From positions 744,001 to 808,000 of the forward strand of contig NZ_CP020892.1 in NCBI RefSeq assembly GCF_002163625.1: DNA of 64,000 nt, written 5' to 3'. This document shows, one piece after another, positions 23,559 through 31,446 of the stretch. The position numbers were made by a program, and so were the translations under genes. The notes under the pieces were generated by a model that was not told the DNA's origin, did no database searches, and saw nothing but the letters and a program-made list of their open reading frames with translations. Origin of the DNA: Pseudomonas sp. M30-35. GTDB taxonomy: Bacteria; Pseudomonadota; Gammaproteobacteria; Pseudomonadales; Pseudomonadaceae. Numbering within the stretch: the stretch's first letter is position 1; each line of letters opens with the position of its first letter.

Positions 23559-24777
23559 TGCGACCTCGTTGCCGTTCCGTGAGCAGAACGAGTTTCTGCG
23601 GCGCAAACTCAATCTGCCCACCAATGGTTGGACTGATGTATACGGTCGTGAGCATGACTTTGCGTTTGTGGTGGCCGGTGCGAATCGTGACGACCTGGTG
23701 GCTGATTTTCATCAAGCTGTGCAGCGGGCCATCGAGGGCGGTACCACCCTAGAGCAGTTTCGCAAGGACTTCGACCGCATCGTCGCCAAGCACGGCTGGA
23801 GCTACAACGGAGGCCGCAACTGGCGCTCGCGGGTTATCTACGAAACCAACATGCGCAGTAGCTACATGGCAGGTCGTTATGAGCAGCTGATGGCAGTGCG
23901 CGAGGAGCGTCCCTATTGGCAGTACTTGCACAGTGACGCTGTTGAGCACCCGCGCCCGGAGCACGAAGCCTGGAACGGCATGGTGCTGCGCTGGGATGAT
24001 CCATGGTGGCAGCACCATTTCCCGATTAACGCCTGGGGCTGCCAGTGTAGCGTGCGGGCACTGAGCTATGACGATCTGGTGCGCATGGGTAAAACCGGCC
24101 CAGACACCGCCCCGGCGATCGTTTGGGAGCAGCGCACAATCGGCCAGCGTAGCCAGCAGGGGCCGCGCACGGTTCAGGTTCCACAGGGTATTGATCCAGG
24201 CTTCGAGTATGTTCCTGGCCGCTCGCGCTTGGAAAGCCAGGTGCCGGTACCGCGAGCAGGTGAAGAGCTGATCGCTTCAGCCACGCCAGGGCTGCCCAAC
24301 CGACTGGCTCCTGACTCACTGCCGGAGCCCAAGGCGATCGATCCTGCTAGCTTGCCACCTGCAGGTATGAGCGATGCCGAGTATGCCCGCCGGGCACTCG
24401 ATGCGTTCGGCGCCCAACTCGATGCGGCTGAGCTAGTCACTGACGTGCTTGGCGAACGCATCACAGTCGGCCCCACAATGTTTGCTCAACCGTCTGGCCC
24501 GCTGGTGTTGCAGGACAAAGGCGAGATGCTGCCGTTACTGGCTGAAACGCTATTACAGCCTGATGAGGTATGGACGCGCCTGGAGTACTCCAACCAGTTG
24601 CAGAAATCGCAGGTGCTGCGCCGTTACTTGGGCCGCTTCAACCTGGGTGAGCAGTTGACTCAGTTGGTGGTAGTTGAGCTGGCTGGTAATGCCTGGAGCT
24701 GGGCTATCGAGGCTGATAGTCCAACCATCACCCAACTGTTGCGCCAGGGCGTGCGCTTATATCGGCGTGAGGACTGA
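23548..24777 (+). CDS. Head morphogenesis protein (MuF, gp30-like) with probable nuclease-fold C-terminus
   Basis: A 409-residue minor capsid protein. Residues about 50-175 form the SPP1 gp7/MuF domain (TNMRSSYMAGRYEQLMAVRE, PINAWGCQCSVRALSYDDL). After a Pro-rich linker, residues about 285-409 (ELVTDVLGERITVGPTMF, VWTRLEYSNQLQKSQVLRRY) resemble the PBECR (Barnase-EndoU-ColicinE5/D-RelE) domain fused to MuF proteins. The start is GTG at 23548, with GCAGGAGG upstream. The C-terminal call is by eye. Confidence 0.85.
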   Translation: MAVSATSLPFREQNEFLRRKLNLPTNGWTDVYGREHDFAFVVAGANRDDLVADFHQAVQRAIEGGTTLEQFRKDFDRIVAKHGWSYNGGRNWRSRVIYETNMRSSYMAGRYEQLMAVREERPYWQYLHSDAVEHPRPEHEAWNGMVLRWDDPWWQHHFPINAWGCQCSVRALSYDDLVRMGKTGPDTAPAIVWEQRTIGQRSQQGPRTVQVPQGIDPGFEYVPGRSRLESQVPVPRAGEELIASATPGLPNRLAPDSLPEPKAIDPASLPPAGMSDAEYARRALDAFGAQLDAAELVTDVLGERITVGPTMFAQPSGPLVLQDKGEMLPLLAETLLQPDEVWTRLEYSNQLQKSQVLRRYLGRFNLGEQLTQLVVVELAGNAWSWAIEADSPTITQLLRQGVRLYRRED

Positions 24778-24779
24778 GC

Positions 24780-25349
24780 ATGGCCGGCGCCACTCTAGAG
24801 TTTGACGCCACAGGGGCGCTGGCCATCATCAACGAGGCCGCAGCTGCTGTTGCTGATCCCAAGCCGATGCTGCGCAATATCGGTGAGTACTTGTTGATTG
24901 CCCACGATCGACGCTTTGCCAGTCAAAGCTCGCCAGATGGCACACCCTGGCAGGCACTCTCGCCGGCATACCTCAAACGCAAGAAGAAAAACCGCGACAA
25001 GATCCTCACGCTCGATGGCTTTCTGAAAAATACATTGCGCTACCAGGTAGGCGATAACGACCTGGTGTTTGGTACTAACCGTATCTACGGCGCAATACAG
25101 CACTTTGGCGGCAGCATCGACATTGCTGCGCGCAGCCAGCAGGCCTATTTTCGTCAGGACAGAAAGACAGGCGATGTAGGCAACCTGTTTGTCAGCAAGC
25201 GCAAAAGCAATTTTTCGCAGTGGGTTACTCTGGGTGCGTACACCATTCAGATTCCTTCACGCCCTTGGCTGGGTACCAGTGAGGATGACAACTACGCCAT
25301 CGCTGGCATCGCCATGCGCTACTTGATGCCCAATTCTGCCGAAAGTTGA
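24780..25349 (+). CDS. Virion morphogenesis protein (Mu gpG-like)
   Basis: A 189-residue protein of the phage virion morphogenesis family (Mu gpG, P2 gpS type), which acts in tail or head completion. Conserved blocks: FASQSSPDGTPWQALSPAYL, YGAIQHFGGSIDI and PSRPWLGTSEDD. It starts 2 bases after the MuF gene and ends the first late unit, before a hairpin. Confidence 0.85.
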   Translation: MAGATLEFDATGALAIINEAAAAVADPKPMLRNIGEYLLIAHDRRFASQSSPDGTPWQALSPAYLKRKKKNRDKILTLDGFLKNTLRYQVGDNDLVFGTNRIYGAIQHFGGSIDIAARSQQAYFRQDRKTGDVGNLFVSKRKSNFSQWVTLGAYTIQIPSRPWLGTSEDDNYAIAGIAMRYLMPNSAES

Positions 25350-25370
25350 AAGCAGCCCTGTGAGGCGTTT

Positions 25371-25394
25371 TAAGGGCCATAGGCGCGGCCCTTA
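25371..25394 (+). terminator. Hairpin ending the first late unit
   Basis: TAAGGGCC (25371-25378) / GGCCCTTA (25387-25394), a perfect 8-base stem, without a strong T-run after it. It lies 21 bases after the gpG stop. Confidence 0.5.
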
Positions 25395-25507
25395 TATCTA
25401 TGTAACCCAGTTCGACGTGCTGATGGCGTTTATAAACACGCCAAGTGGCCATTGTTGCAAACCCTGCAGACGATATTTGCAGCTGAGCGCCTAAACCCAT
25501 CCCGGAT

Positions 25508-25531
25508 TATTTTTGCCTCGGCAAAATTACT
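25508..25531 (+). promoter_or_regulatory. Late promoter/activator element, copy 2 (head unit)
   Basis: TATTTTTGCC-TC-GGCAAAATTACT, the most symmetric copy: TTTTGCC-TC-GGCAAAA is a perfect palindrome. It is followed by CGCGCGCG and then the protease gene start at 25562. Otherwise 25350-25561 holds only a hairpin. Confidence 0.65.
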
Positions 25532-25561
25532 CTCGCGCGCGCATTCGCCATCCTCGGCGAC

Positions 25562-26665
25562 ATGAACAGAAAACGTCTCCCTCTCGCCGTTGCACTCGCC
25601 GCCTGCAGTTTCTCGCTGGGCGCGGTGGCGGACGACAACACCATCTGGCTGCAGGTGACCCCTGCGGGCAACTTCACTCCGTCCGATGGTCGCGAGATTA
25701 ACGTCGCCTCCTGGTACATCGACAGCGCAGTCGCTGAGAAGGTGATTGCCAGGTTCAGCGCCCGCCGAAACAAGCGCGTTCTGGACTACGAGCATCAGAC
25801 CCTTCTCAAAGAAAAGAACGGTCAGCCTGCACCCGCTGCTGGTTGGATTCAGGAGTTGGCTTGGCGTGAAGGCCAAGGCCTGTTTGCAAAAGCAAAGCTC
25901 ACTGCGCGTGCAGCTGAGTACATCGCCAACGAGGAATATCTCTATTTCTCCCCAGTCTTCCTCTATCACCCCACGACCGGCGAAGTGCTGGACGTGCAGA
26001 TGGGGGCGCTCACCAACGACCCAGCAATCGACAACATGGAGGAACTCAGCCTCCGTGCAGCCGCTTCGTTCGGGCTTGAAATTGAAACCGAAGAGGAAAT
26101 CCCCGTGAACCCATTGCTGCTGGCGATGATCGCCGCCCTCGGCCTTGCCGAGAACACCACTGAAGAGCAGGCAGTCGCTGCGCTTTCTGCTCATACCGCC
26201 AACCTACGCAAAGCCCTCGGCCTGGATGACAAGGCCAATGGCGAAGCAATGGTGGCAGCTTGCACCGGCCTCAAGGCCAAGGCGGCTGTCAGCGTTGACC
26301 CTTCTAAGTTTGTACCGGTATCTGCTGTCGCCGGTTTGCAGGCTGATCTCGCCGCACTGACCGCTCGCTTGGGCGAACGCGACGAGGAAGACCTTGATAT
26401 TCAGGTCAAGGCCGCTCTTGGGGACGGACGTTTGCACAAGAGCATGGAGAAATGGGCACGCGAACTGGGTAAAGAAAATCGTGCCTCCCTGACTGCTTAC
26501 CTGAATGAGTCGGCACCCATCGCGGCGCTGACCCGTAGCCAAACCGAAGGTAAACCACCGGTTGCCGATGAAAAAACCGGGCTCACCCAAGCTGAGCAAG
26601 CAATGTGCTCGCACATGGGCCTGACCGCTGAACAGTTCAAGGCCGCTAAAGCCGAGGAGCAATAA
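25562..26665 (+). CDS. I: Head maturation protease/scaffold (Mu gpI-like)
   Basis: A 367-residue protein. The N-terminal two-thirds matches Mu gpI-type prohead protease (TPSDGREINVASWYIDSAVA, LDYEHQTLLKEKNGQPAPAA, EEYLYFSPVFLY), and the C-terminal third is a helical scaffold. The first 24 residues resemble a signal peptide, which is unusual for a cytoplasmic protease. An internal GTG at 26105 with a ribosome site probably yields a separate scaffold. The start follows late element 2. Confidence 0.88.
   Translation: MNRKRLPLAVALAACSFSLGAVADDNTIWLQVTPAGNFTPSDGREINVASWYIDSAVAEKVIARFSARRNKRVLDYEHQTLLKEKNGQPAPAAGWIQELAWREGQGLFAKAKLTARAAEYIANEEYLYFSPVFLYHPTTGEVLDVQMGALTNDPAIDNMEELSLRAAASFGLEIETEEEIPVNPLLLAMIAALGLAENTTEEQAVAALSAHTANLRKALGLDDKANGEAMVAACTGLKAKAAVSVDPSKFVPVSAVAGLQADLAALTARLGERDEEDLDIQVKAALGDGRLHKSMEKWARELGKENRASLTAYLNESAPIAALTRSQTEGKPPVADEKTGLTQAEQAMCSHMGLTAEQFKAAKAEEQ
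26105..26665 (+). CDS. Probable nested scaffold protein (Mu gpZ-like) in the protease frame
   Basis: A GTG at 26105 preceded by GAGGAAAT (26092-26099) would start a 186-residue, helix-rich product (VNPLLLAMIAALGLAENTTE...) identical to the C-terminal half of the protease. In Mu, scaffold Z is made this way from inside I. Inferred from position and ribosome site. Confidence 0.5.
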   Translation: MNPLLLAMIAALGLAENTTEEQAVAALSAHTANLRKALGLDDKANGEAMVAACTGLKAKAAVSVDPSKFVPVSAVAGLQADLAALTARLGERDEEDLDIQVKAALGDGRLHKSMEKWARELGKENRASLTAYLNESAPIAALTRSQTEGKPPVADEKTGLTQAEQAMCSHMGLTAEQFKAAKAEEQ

Positions 26666-26668
26666 GCC

Positions 26669-27076
26669 ATGACTGCGCTTACAAAAGACCGAAACACCGT
26701 GCGCCGTGATGGCGTGCAGCACTCAGACCCGGTGGATGGCGCAACACGTATTTATGCCGGTTCTTTGGTGTGTCTGAATGCTTCCGGCAATGCTGTGCCG
26801 GGCGCGCTCTCTGACGCGCTTAAAGCTCGTGGCGTGGCGCAAGAGCAAGTAGACAACCGCGACGGAGTGGCTGGCGATCTGCGTATCGAAACCCGCCGTG
26901 GCGTGTTCCCGTTTGCCAACAGCACCACCACTGACGAAATCACCCGTGCCGATATCGGTGCTGATGCCTACATCGTCGACGACCAGACGGTTGCCAAAAC
27001 CTCTGCCACCAGCACCCGATCGGTTGCCGGCATCATCCGCGATGTGGATGAAGCTGGCGTCTGGGTCGAAATCTAA
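26669..27076 (+). CDS. Capsid cement/decoration-like protein (DUF2190-like)
   Basis: A 135-residue, mostly beta protein between scaffold and major head protein (TRIYAGSLVCLNASGNAVPG, TTTDEITRADIGADAYIVDD, SVAGIIRDVDEAGVWVEI). This is the pattern of small capsid-stabilising proteins in this position. Starts 3 bases after the scaffold stop. Confidence 0.7.
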   Translation: MTALTKDRNTVRRDGVQHSDPVDGATRIYAGSLVCLNASGNAVPGALSDALKARGVAQEQVDNRDGVAGDLRIETRRGVFPFANSTTTDEITRADIGADAYIVDDQTVAKTSATSTRSVAGIIRDVDEAGVWVEI

Positions 27077-27090
27077 GGAGCAAGACTCAG

Positions 27091-27981
27091 ATGATCATTA
27101 ACCGCGCAAACTTGAATATGCTGTTCACGGGCTACAAAGCCTCTTTCCAGAACGCATTCGCTGGCATTAAGCCGGACTTCATGCCTTTTACTATGGAAGT
27201 GCCTTCGGTCAACTCAGTCGAGCAATATGCCTGGCTGGGCAACAGCACTGTATTTCGCGAGTGGCTAGGCGATCGAGTCATCCAGAATCTGGCTCTGCAC
27301 GACTACAGCATCAAGAACAAATCGTTCGAGAACACTGTTGGCGTCAGTCGCGAGAGCATCGAAGATGACAGCTACGGTGTGTTCACTCCGTTGATGGGCC
27401 AATTAGGCCAGGACTCAGCCAACCACCCATCCACGCTGATCTATGACCTGATTTCCGCTGGTTTTTCCAGTAAGTGCTACGACGGCCAGTATTTCTTCGA
27501 CACCGATCACCCGGTGACGAACAAAAACGGCAATGAAGTGAGCATGAGCAACTTCCAGGGCGGTACAGGTACCCCTTGGTACCTGCTGGATACCAGTCGC
27601 GTAATGAAGCCGGTGATCCTGCAGAAGCGCAAAAACTACAACTTCGTCTCAATGGATAAAGAGACGGACGACAACGTGTTCATGCGTAAAGAGTACGTCT
27701 ACGGAGTAGATGCACGTTTGAATGCGGGTTACGGCCTTTGGCAGCTTGCCCACAGCTCGAAGGAAACGCTTGATGCGGCGGCCTTCAATGATGCGTTTGC
27801 CTCTATGCAATCCATGGTTGGCGATCGCGGCAAAAAGTTAGGCATCCAGCCCAAACTTCTGGTTGTTCCGGCTAGCTTGCGCGATGTAGCGCTTGAGATC
27901 GTCAAGGCCGAACGTGGCGCCAACGGTGCTACCAACATCAACCGCAACGCTGTGGACGTGCTCGTCACGCCGTGGCTGTAA
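27091..27981 (+). CDS. T: Major head subunit (Mu gpT-like)
   Basis: A 296-residue capsid protein of the Mu gpT family. YSIKNKSFENTVGVSRESIE, GQYFFDTDHPV and LLVVPASLRDVALEIVKAER are typical blocks, and the AAGGAG ribosome site is strong. It assembles the icosahedral shell on the scaffold. Confidence 0.93.
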   Translation: MIINRANLNMLFTGYKASFQNAFAGIKPDFMPFTMEVPSVNSVEQYAWLGNSTVFREWLGDRVIQNLALHDYSIKNKSFENTVGVSRESIEDDSYGVFTPLMGQLGQDSANHPSTLIYDLISAGFSSKCYDGQYFFDTDHPVTNKNGNEVSMSNFQGGTGTPWYLLDTSRVMKPVILQKRKNYNFVSMDKETDDNVFMRKEYVYGVDARLNAGYGLWQLAHSSKETLDAAAFNDAFASMQSMVGDRGKKLGIQPKLLVVPASLRDVALEIVKAERGANGATNINRNAVDVLVTPWL

Positions 27982-27992
27982 GGGGGTGATGT

Positions 27993-28757
27993 ATGCCACG
28001 TAAAACACCGAATAAGGGCGCTCAAGCGCCCGCAACTAAAGCAGATAAGGCAGCCACTGCGGCTGCCTCTGCTACCGCCGAACAGCTGGACACCCAGCCG
28101 GCGGGTTCTACAGATAGCGCGGCTTCGCCAGCCGCTGATTCCATACAAACCGTGAGCGGAGCGTCAACTGGTCAGGAGACCGGTGATAAGGGGCAGGATG
28201 CCCCGACTGTTCTCATTGTTGGCGATCTGGGTGCTGGGCAGTACATCGAGGCCATCATTGATGGCGATGTGAATGTGTTGCCGCTCGCCGAACTTAACGA
28301 GCCGTTGTTGCGCGAGGTCGGTAAGTTCGTCGAGATCGAGCAGTACGATGTGTTGCCCCCAGAGCAACTGATTTTGCAGATCGAGCAGAAGGTTGGTATC
28401 GAACCGCTGCCGTACCCATCTGGTGTGTCAGATGGTGATGATCCGCTGGCGGCTGCGCTGAATGAACTGAGCGTCGATAAAACCGCCAATACGTCCGTCA
28501 TCGACGCAGCTGCTTCTGCCGCGCTCACCGATGGTGAAGGTGCAGACAACGCTCTTGACGACGACGGCGATATCGAAGGCCTTTGGATTACCGCGACTTC
28601 CGAGCAGGGTTTTCGTCGTTGCGGTTTTCGCTTTACCCGTGAGGGCTTTGCCATTGCACTGTCTGCCCTGACCAAGGCGCAGATCGAGCAGCTGGAGGGC
28701 GAGCCCAATCTCAAGGTTGAGCGTGGCATCTTCAGCGGCCGAGCCGGAGCGCAATAA
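27993..28757 (+). CDS. HI1506-like phage structural protein
   Basis: A 254-residue protein. The N-terminal ~70 residues are Ala/Thr/Ser-rich and disordered. A middle acidic part follows, and the C-terminal WITATSEQGFRRCGFRFTRE followed by LEGEPNLKVERG matches the HI1506-type protein that follows the head gene in Mu-like prophages. The precise role is unknown. Confidence 0.7.
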   Translation: MPRKTPNKGAQAPATKADKAATAAASATAEQLDTQPAGSTDSAASPAADSIQTVSGASTGQETGDKGQDAPTVLIVGDLGAGQYIEAIIDGDVNVLPLAELNEPLLREVGKFVEIEQYDVLPPEQLILQIEQKVGIEPLPYPSGVSDGDDPLAAALNELSVDKTANTSVIDAAASAALTDGEGADNALDDDGDIEGLWITATSEQGFRRCGFRFTREGFAIALSALTKAQIEQLEGEPNLKVERGIFSGRAGAQ

Positions 28758-28759
28758 CC

Positions 28760-29275
28760 ATGCAATACATCACCGCCGACGACCTGGCCGAACGCCCTGG
28801 TGCACGTGAGCTGGCCCAAGTGGCCACGCCTGATAACGCACGCCAGATCGCTACTGACCTCATGGAGGCCACCCTGCGCGGTGGCGACCGCAGTGCTTGG
28901 CCAGTTGACCAGGTCGTCGTGGCGGATGATGCCTTGCAACGTATTCAAGATGCAGTCACCGAGGCAGAAAGTCTTATTGATGGTTATCTCGCACGGCGCA
29001 GTTATCCGCTACCACTGAGCCCTGTACCCAAGCTTGTCACCGGCTGGGTCCGCGATATCGCCCGTTACCTGCTGCACAAGGATCGCGGCGGTAAAGAGGA
29101 TTCCGACCCAATCGTGCGCAACTACAAAGATGCGATGAAGTTCCTGGGGCTGATCGCCAAAGGTGAGTTCAGCCTGGGTGCCGAAGACCCTGTGACCAAC
29201 AACCCGGATCAGTTGGATGTGCGGTTTGAATCCGCACCGAGTGTGTTTGATCGCACAAGCCGGAGACACTTCTGA
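28760..29275 (+). CDS. DUF1320 head-completion protein (Mu gp36-like)
   Basis: A 171-residue, helical protein typical of the head-tail connector position (YITADDLAERPGARELAQVA; DAVTEAESLIDGYLARRSYP; VRDIARYLLHKDRGGKEDSD). Starts 2 bases after the previous gene and overlaps the next by 1. Confidence 0.88.
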   Translation: MQYITADDLAERPGARELAQVATPDNARQIATDLMEATLRGGDRSAWPVDQVVVADDALQRIQDAVTEAESLIDGYLARRSYPLPLSPVPKLVTGWVRDIARYLLHKDRGGKEDSDPIVRNYKDAMKFLGLIAKGEFSLGAEDPVTNNPDQLDVRFESAPSVFDRTSRRHF

Positions 29276-29715
29276 TGAGTTATGCGCCGCTGGATACCTC
29301 ACTGATTGAGCAACGCCTGCGTGACCTAGTGCCGGCGTTCGAAGAGGTTAACGGTGCCGCCGCTTACCACACTCTCAAGGGTCTGCAGGACTTTCGCACT
29401 GGCACTTGTTATGTGGTGCTGGCAGCTGAGAGCAACCCTGCCGCCGACGGTGGACAACCGCGCCGCAAGGCAGCTGCCTCTGCCGTGTTTGGTGTGGTGA
29501 TTTGCACTCGTAACTACCGCGACCCGCATGCCGAGGCGGCAAAAGATGATGCCATTATTTTCGCTGGCAAGGCACGTGAGGCCTTGATCGGCTGGACACC
29601 AGGCAACTGGTCAAATTGCACCTGGCTCAAAGGTCAAGTGCTCGACAGTGATCAAGATCGCGTGCTCTGGATCGACGTTTACCACACCACCCATGTACTA
29701 GGGGGCAACCCGTGA
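29275..29715 (+). CDS. gp37-like tail-terminator/neck protein
   Basis: A 146-residue alpha/beta protein in the Mu gp37 position (IEQRLRDLVPAFEEVNGAAA; ASAVFGVVICTRNYRDPHAE). It is probably the tail terminator or a head-tail joining protein. Assignment is by order and fold-like pattern. Confidence 0.75.
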   Translation: MSYAPLDTSLIEQRLRDLVPAFEEVNGAAAYHTLKGLQDFRTGTCYVVLAAESNPAADGGQPRRKAAASAVFGVVICTRNYRDPHAEAAKDDAIIFAGKAREALIGWTPGNWSNCTWLKGQVLDSDQDRVLWIDVYHTTHVLGGNP

Positions 29716-29921
29716 ACAAGCAAACCGATATCGCCGTTAAACCTGCTGCCAAAGCCGAGACATTTAAGGAAAAGCTGCTCAAGGCGCACACCCATCGTGG
29801 CGAGAAATTGCCAGCGGGTAAGACCATTGAAGTGACCGCACCCGAACGCGACTTTCTGCGCGGCAAAGGTGTGATCGCAACCCCAACCACAACGGATGCT
29901 GCCGCTCTGGCCGCTGAATAA
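29712..29921 (+). CDS. Small conserved phage protein
   Basis: A 69-residue protein (AETFKEKLLKAHTHRGEKLP; VTAPERDFLRGKGVIA), of the type found just before the tail tube gene in Mu-like phages. Overlaps the previous gene by 4 bases. Function unknown. Confidence 0.7.
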   Translation: MNKQTDIAVKPAAKAETFKEKLLKAHTHRGEKLPAGKTIEVTAPERDFLRGKGVIATPTTTDAAALAAE

Positions 29922-29932
29922 CGAGGTGCACC

Positions 29933-30703
29933 ATGTCTGAGAAATATTACTTCGGCCAAGGCAAATTGTGGATCGCCGAGATCCTCGCCGGCGGCGCGCT
30001 TGGCCCTTGGGTTTGGCTGGGCGATGTTTCTGAATTGTCCGGTCAGGGCAGTGAAACGCCTGTACAACACCGAGAATCCTTCAGCGGCACCAATGCCTTG
30101 GTGCGGGAGTTCTCCCGCGAACTTGGCATGGCCTGGAGCGCAACTTTGCACCAGCTTGATGTCGACAACGTCGGTCGTTTCACCCGCTCGAAAATGAGCG
30201 AGACCATCGGCGGTACCGTAACCGGTGAAGAGCTACCCAACCCGGTGGCGGACGGTGACCTTATTGCACTCGATAACATGAACGTCAGCGACCTGGTGCT
30301 CACTGACAGCCTGACGCCAACACCTGCAACTTTGGAGCTTGGCGTCCACTATGATTACGATGTGTTTGGTGATATCGAAATTCTGACCCTGCCGACCTCT
30401 CCAGCACCGACAGAACCTCTGTTAGCTGCGTATTCTCATGGGGCCACCAAGCAGGCTGCCTTGTTAGCCGGTAGCCGCAAGAACTATGCGCTGAAATACA
30501 AGGGCATCAACTTGGCCGAAAACGAAGCGCCAATTCTTGTTGAGCTGTACAAGGTCAGCGCAGGCCTGTTGCAGCAGTTGGCTTTGATCACCAGTGGTAA
30601 CCAGTTGGCCGGTTCGCCAGTTACATTCACCACATTATTGGACACCAGCAAGCCAGCCAGTGGTGACCTCGGCCAGTTTGGTCGCTTTGTTGAGCTTGCC
30701 TGA
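29933..30703 (+). CDS. Major tail tube protein
   Basis: A 256-residue beta-rich protein (KYYFGQGKLWIAEILAGGAL; LGVHYDYDVFGDIEILTLPT; KNYALKYKGINLAENEAPIL). It precedes the tail chaperone and tape measure as expected for the tube subunit of a long non-contractile tail. No sheath gene is present, so the phage is a siphovirus. Confidence 0.8.
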   Translation: MSEKYYFGQGKLWIAEILAGGALGPWVWLGDVSELSGQGSETPVQHRESFSGTNALVREFSRELGMAWSATLHQLDVDNVGRFTRSKMSETIGGTVTGEELPNPVADGDLIALDNMNVSDLVLTDSLTPTPATLELGVHYDYDVFGDIEILTLPTSPAPTEPLLAAYSHGATKQAALLAGSRKNYALKYKGINLAENEAPILVELYKVSAGLLQQLALITSGNQLAGSPVTFTTLLDTSKPASGDLGQFGRFVELA

Positions 30704-30705
30704 CC

Positions 30706-31212
30706 ATGGCCAGGCGTAAGAGAGGTGTAATCAAGGCATCTGAGCCAGCAGCAGTTGAAGGTGCTGATGATCTGCAGGTGCTGCACCCCAACCTGGCGGC
30801 CGACCTTAATGGCCGCCAGGTAATGGTGCGCGAATACGGGTTTGTTGAAGGCTTGCAGCTGCAAGCCGAACTGCAGCCATTTCTCAATGGGTTATATGAG
30901 CTTGCGCAGGCCGGTACAACTCCATCACTTGATGAGATTTTGGTGCTGATTGGTCGCCACACTGACATTGTGATGGGCGCGATGGCCATCTCTGCCGACG
31001 TGACCGTCGATGAACTCAAAGGCCTGAAAAGCCAGATTGAAGGCCGCACACTGTTGATGAAGTGGTGGACCGCTAACGGCCCTTTTTTCTGGCGCTGCGT
31101 CCACGACCGGATACTGGGCGAGCGCGAGCTGGCCAAACGTCGCGGTGGGCAGATATCTACGCCCAGCTCATCCGCGCCGGCTACGGAGACGTCGAATCCA
31201 TCGGGCGAATGA
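30706..31212 (+). CDS. Tail assembly chaperone (G-like product)
   Basis: A 168-residue protein between tail tube and tape measure, helical with the conserved-looking core MVREYGFVEGLQLQAELQPF. The last 25 residues (GGQISTPSSSAPATETSNPS) are low-complexity, as though past a frameshift point. A second frame in -1 phase (31077-31352) encodes a plausible extension, the lambda G/GT layout. Confidence 0.75.
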   Translation: MARRKRGVIKASEPAAVEGADDLQVLHPNLAADLNGRQVMVREYGFVEGLQLQAELQPFLNGLYELAQAGTTPSLDEILVLIGRHTDIVMGAMAISADVTVDELKGLKSQIEGRTLLMKWWTANGPFFWRCVHDRILGERELAKRRGGQISTPSSSAPATETSNPSGE

Positions 31213-31352
31213 CGCAGCGCCAAATACTGTTGTTGTTCGAGGCTGAGTTAAGGGCACGCCGCCAGGAGCGTGCCGAGGCGTTGATTGATACCAACAATGC
31301 CTTCGCTGGCGGCGAAACTGCCAATAAACATCTCAAAGACCTGACCTCATAA
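31077..31352 (+). CDS. -1 frameshift extension of the tail chaperone (GT-like)
   Basis: The -1 frame is open from 31077 to the stop at 31350-31352. It contains the natural-looking sequences WADIYAQLIRAGYGDVES and MTQRQILLLFEAELRARRQE, followed by TNNAFAGGETANKHLKDLTS. A possible slip site T-TTT-TTC lies at 31083-31089, at the start of the open window. An ATG at 31209 could also start a 47-residue protein overlapping the first stop. The frameshift is inferred. Confidence 0.6.
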   Translation, partial: RPFFLALRPRPDTGRARAGQTSRWADIYAQLIRAGYGDVESIGRMTQRQILLLFEAELRARRQERAEALIDTNNAFAGGETANKHLKDLTS

Positions 31353-31375
31353 CCGCCTTCGGGCGGTTTATTTTT
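31351..31375 (+). terminator. Terminator of the head unit
   Basis: AACCGCC-TTCG-GGCGGTT hairpin followed by TATTTTT. It overlaps the stop of the frameshift extension, and its T-run is part of late element 3. Confidence 0.7.
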
Positions 31376-31392
31376 GCCTCGTCAAAATTACT
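31369..31392 (+). promoter_or_regulatory. Late promoter/activator element, copy 3 (tail unit)
   Basis: TATTTTTGCC-TC-GTCAAAATTACT, differing from copy 2 at one base. It is followed by CGCGCGCGCG (31401-31410) and the tape measure start at 31447. The preceding unit's terminator runs into it. Confidence 0.62.
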
Positions 31393-31446
31393 TGGCATCA
31401 CGCGCGCGCGAACATGACGGCATCCCTACCAGCCTGATGCCAGCCA

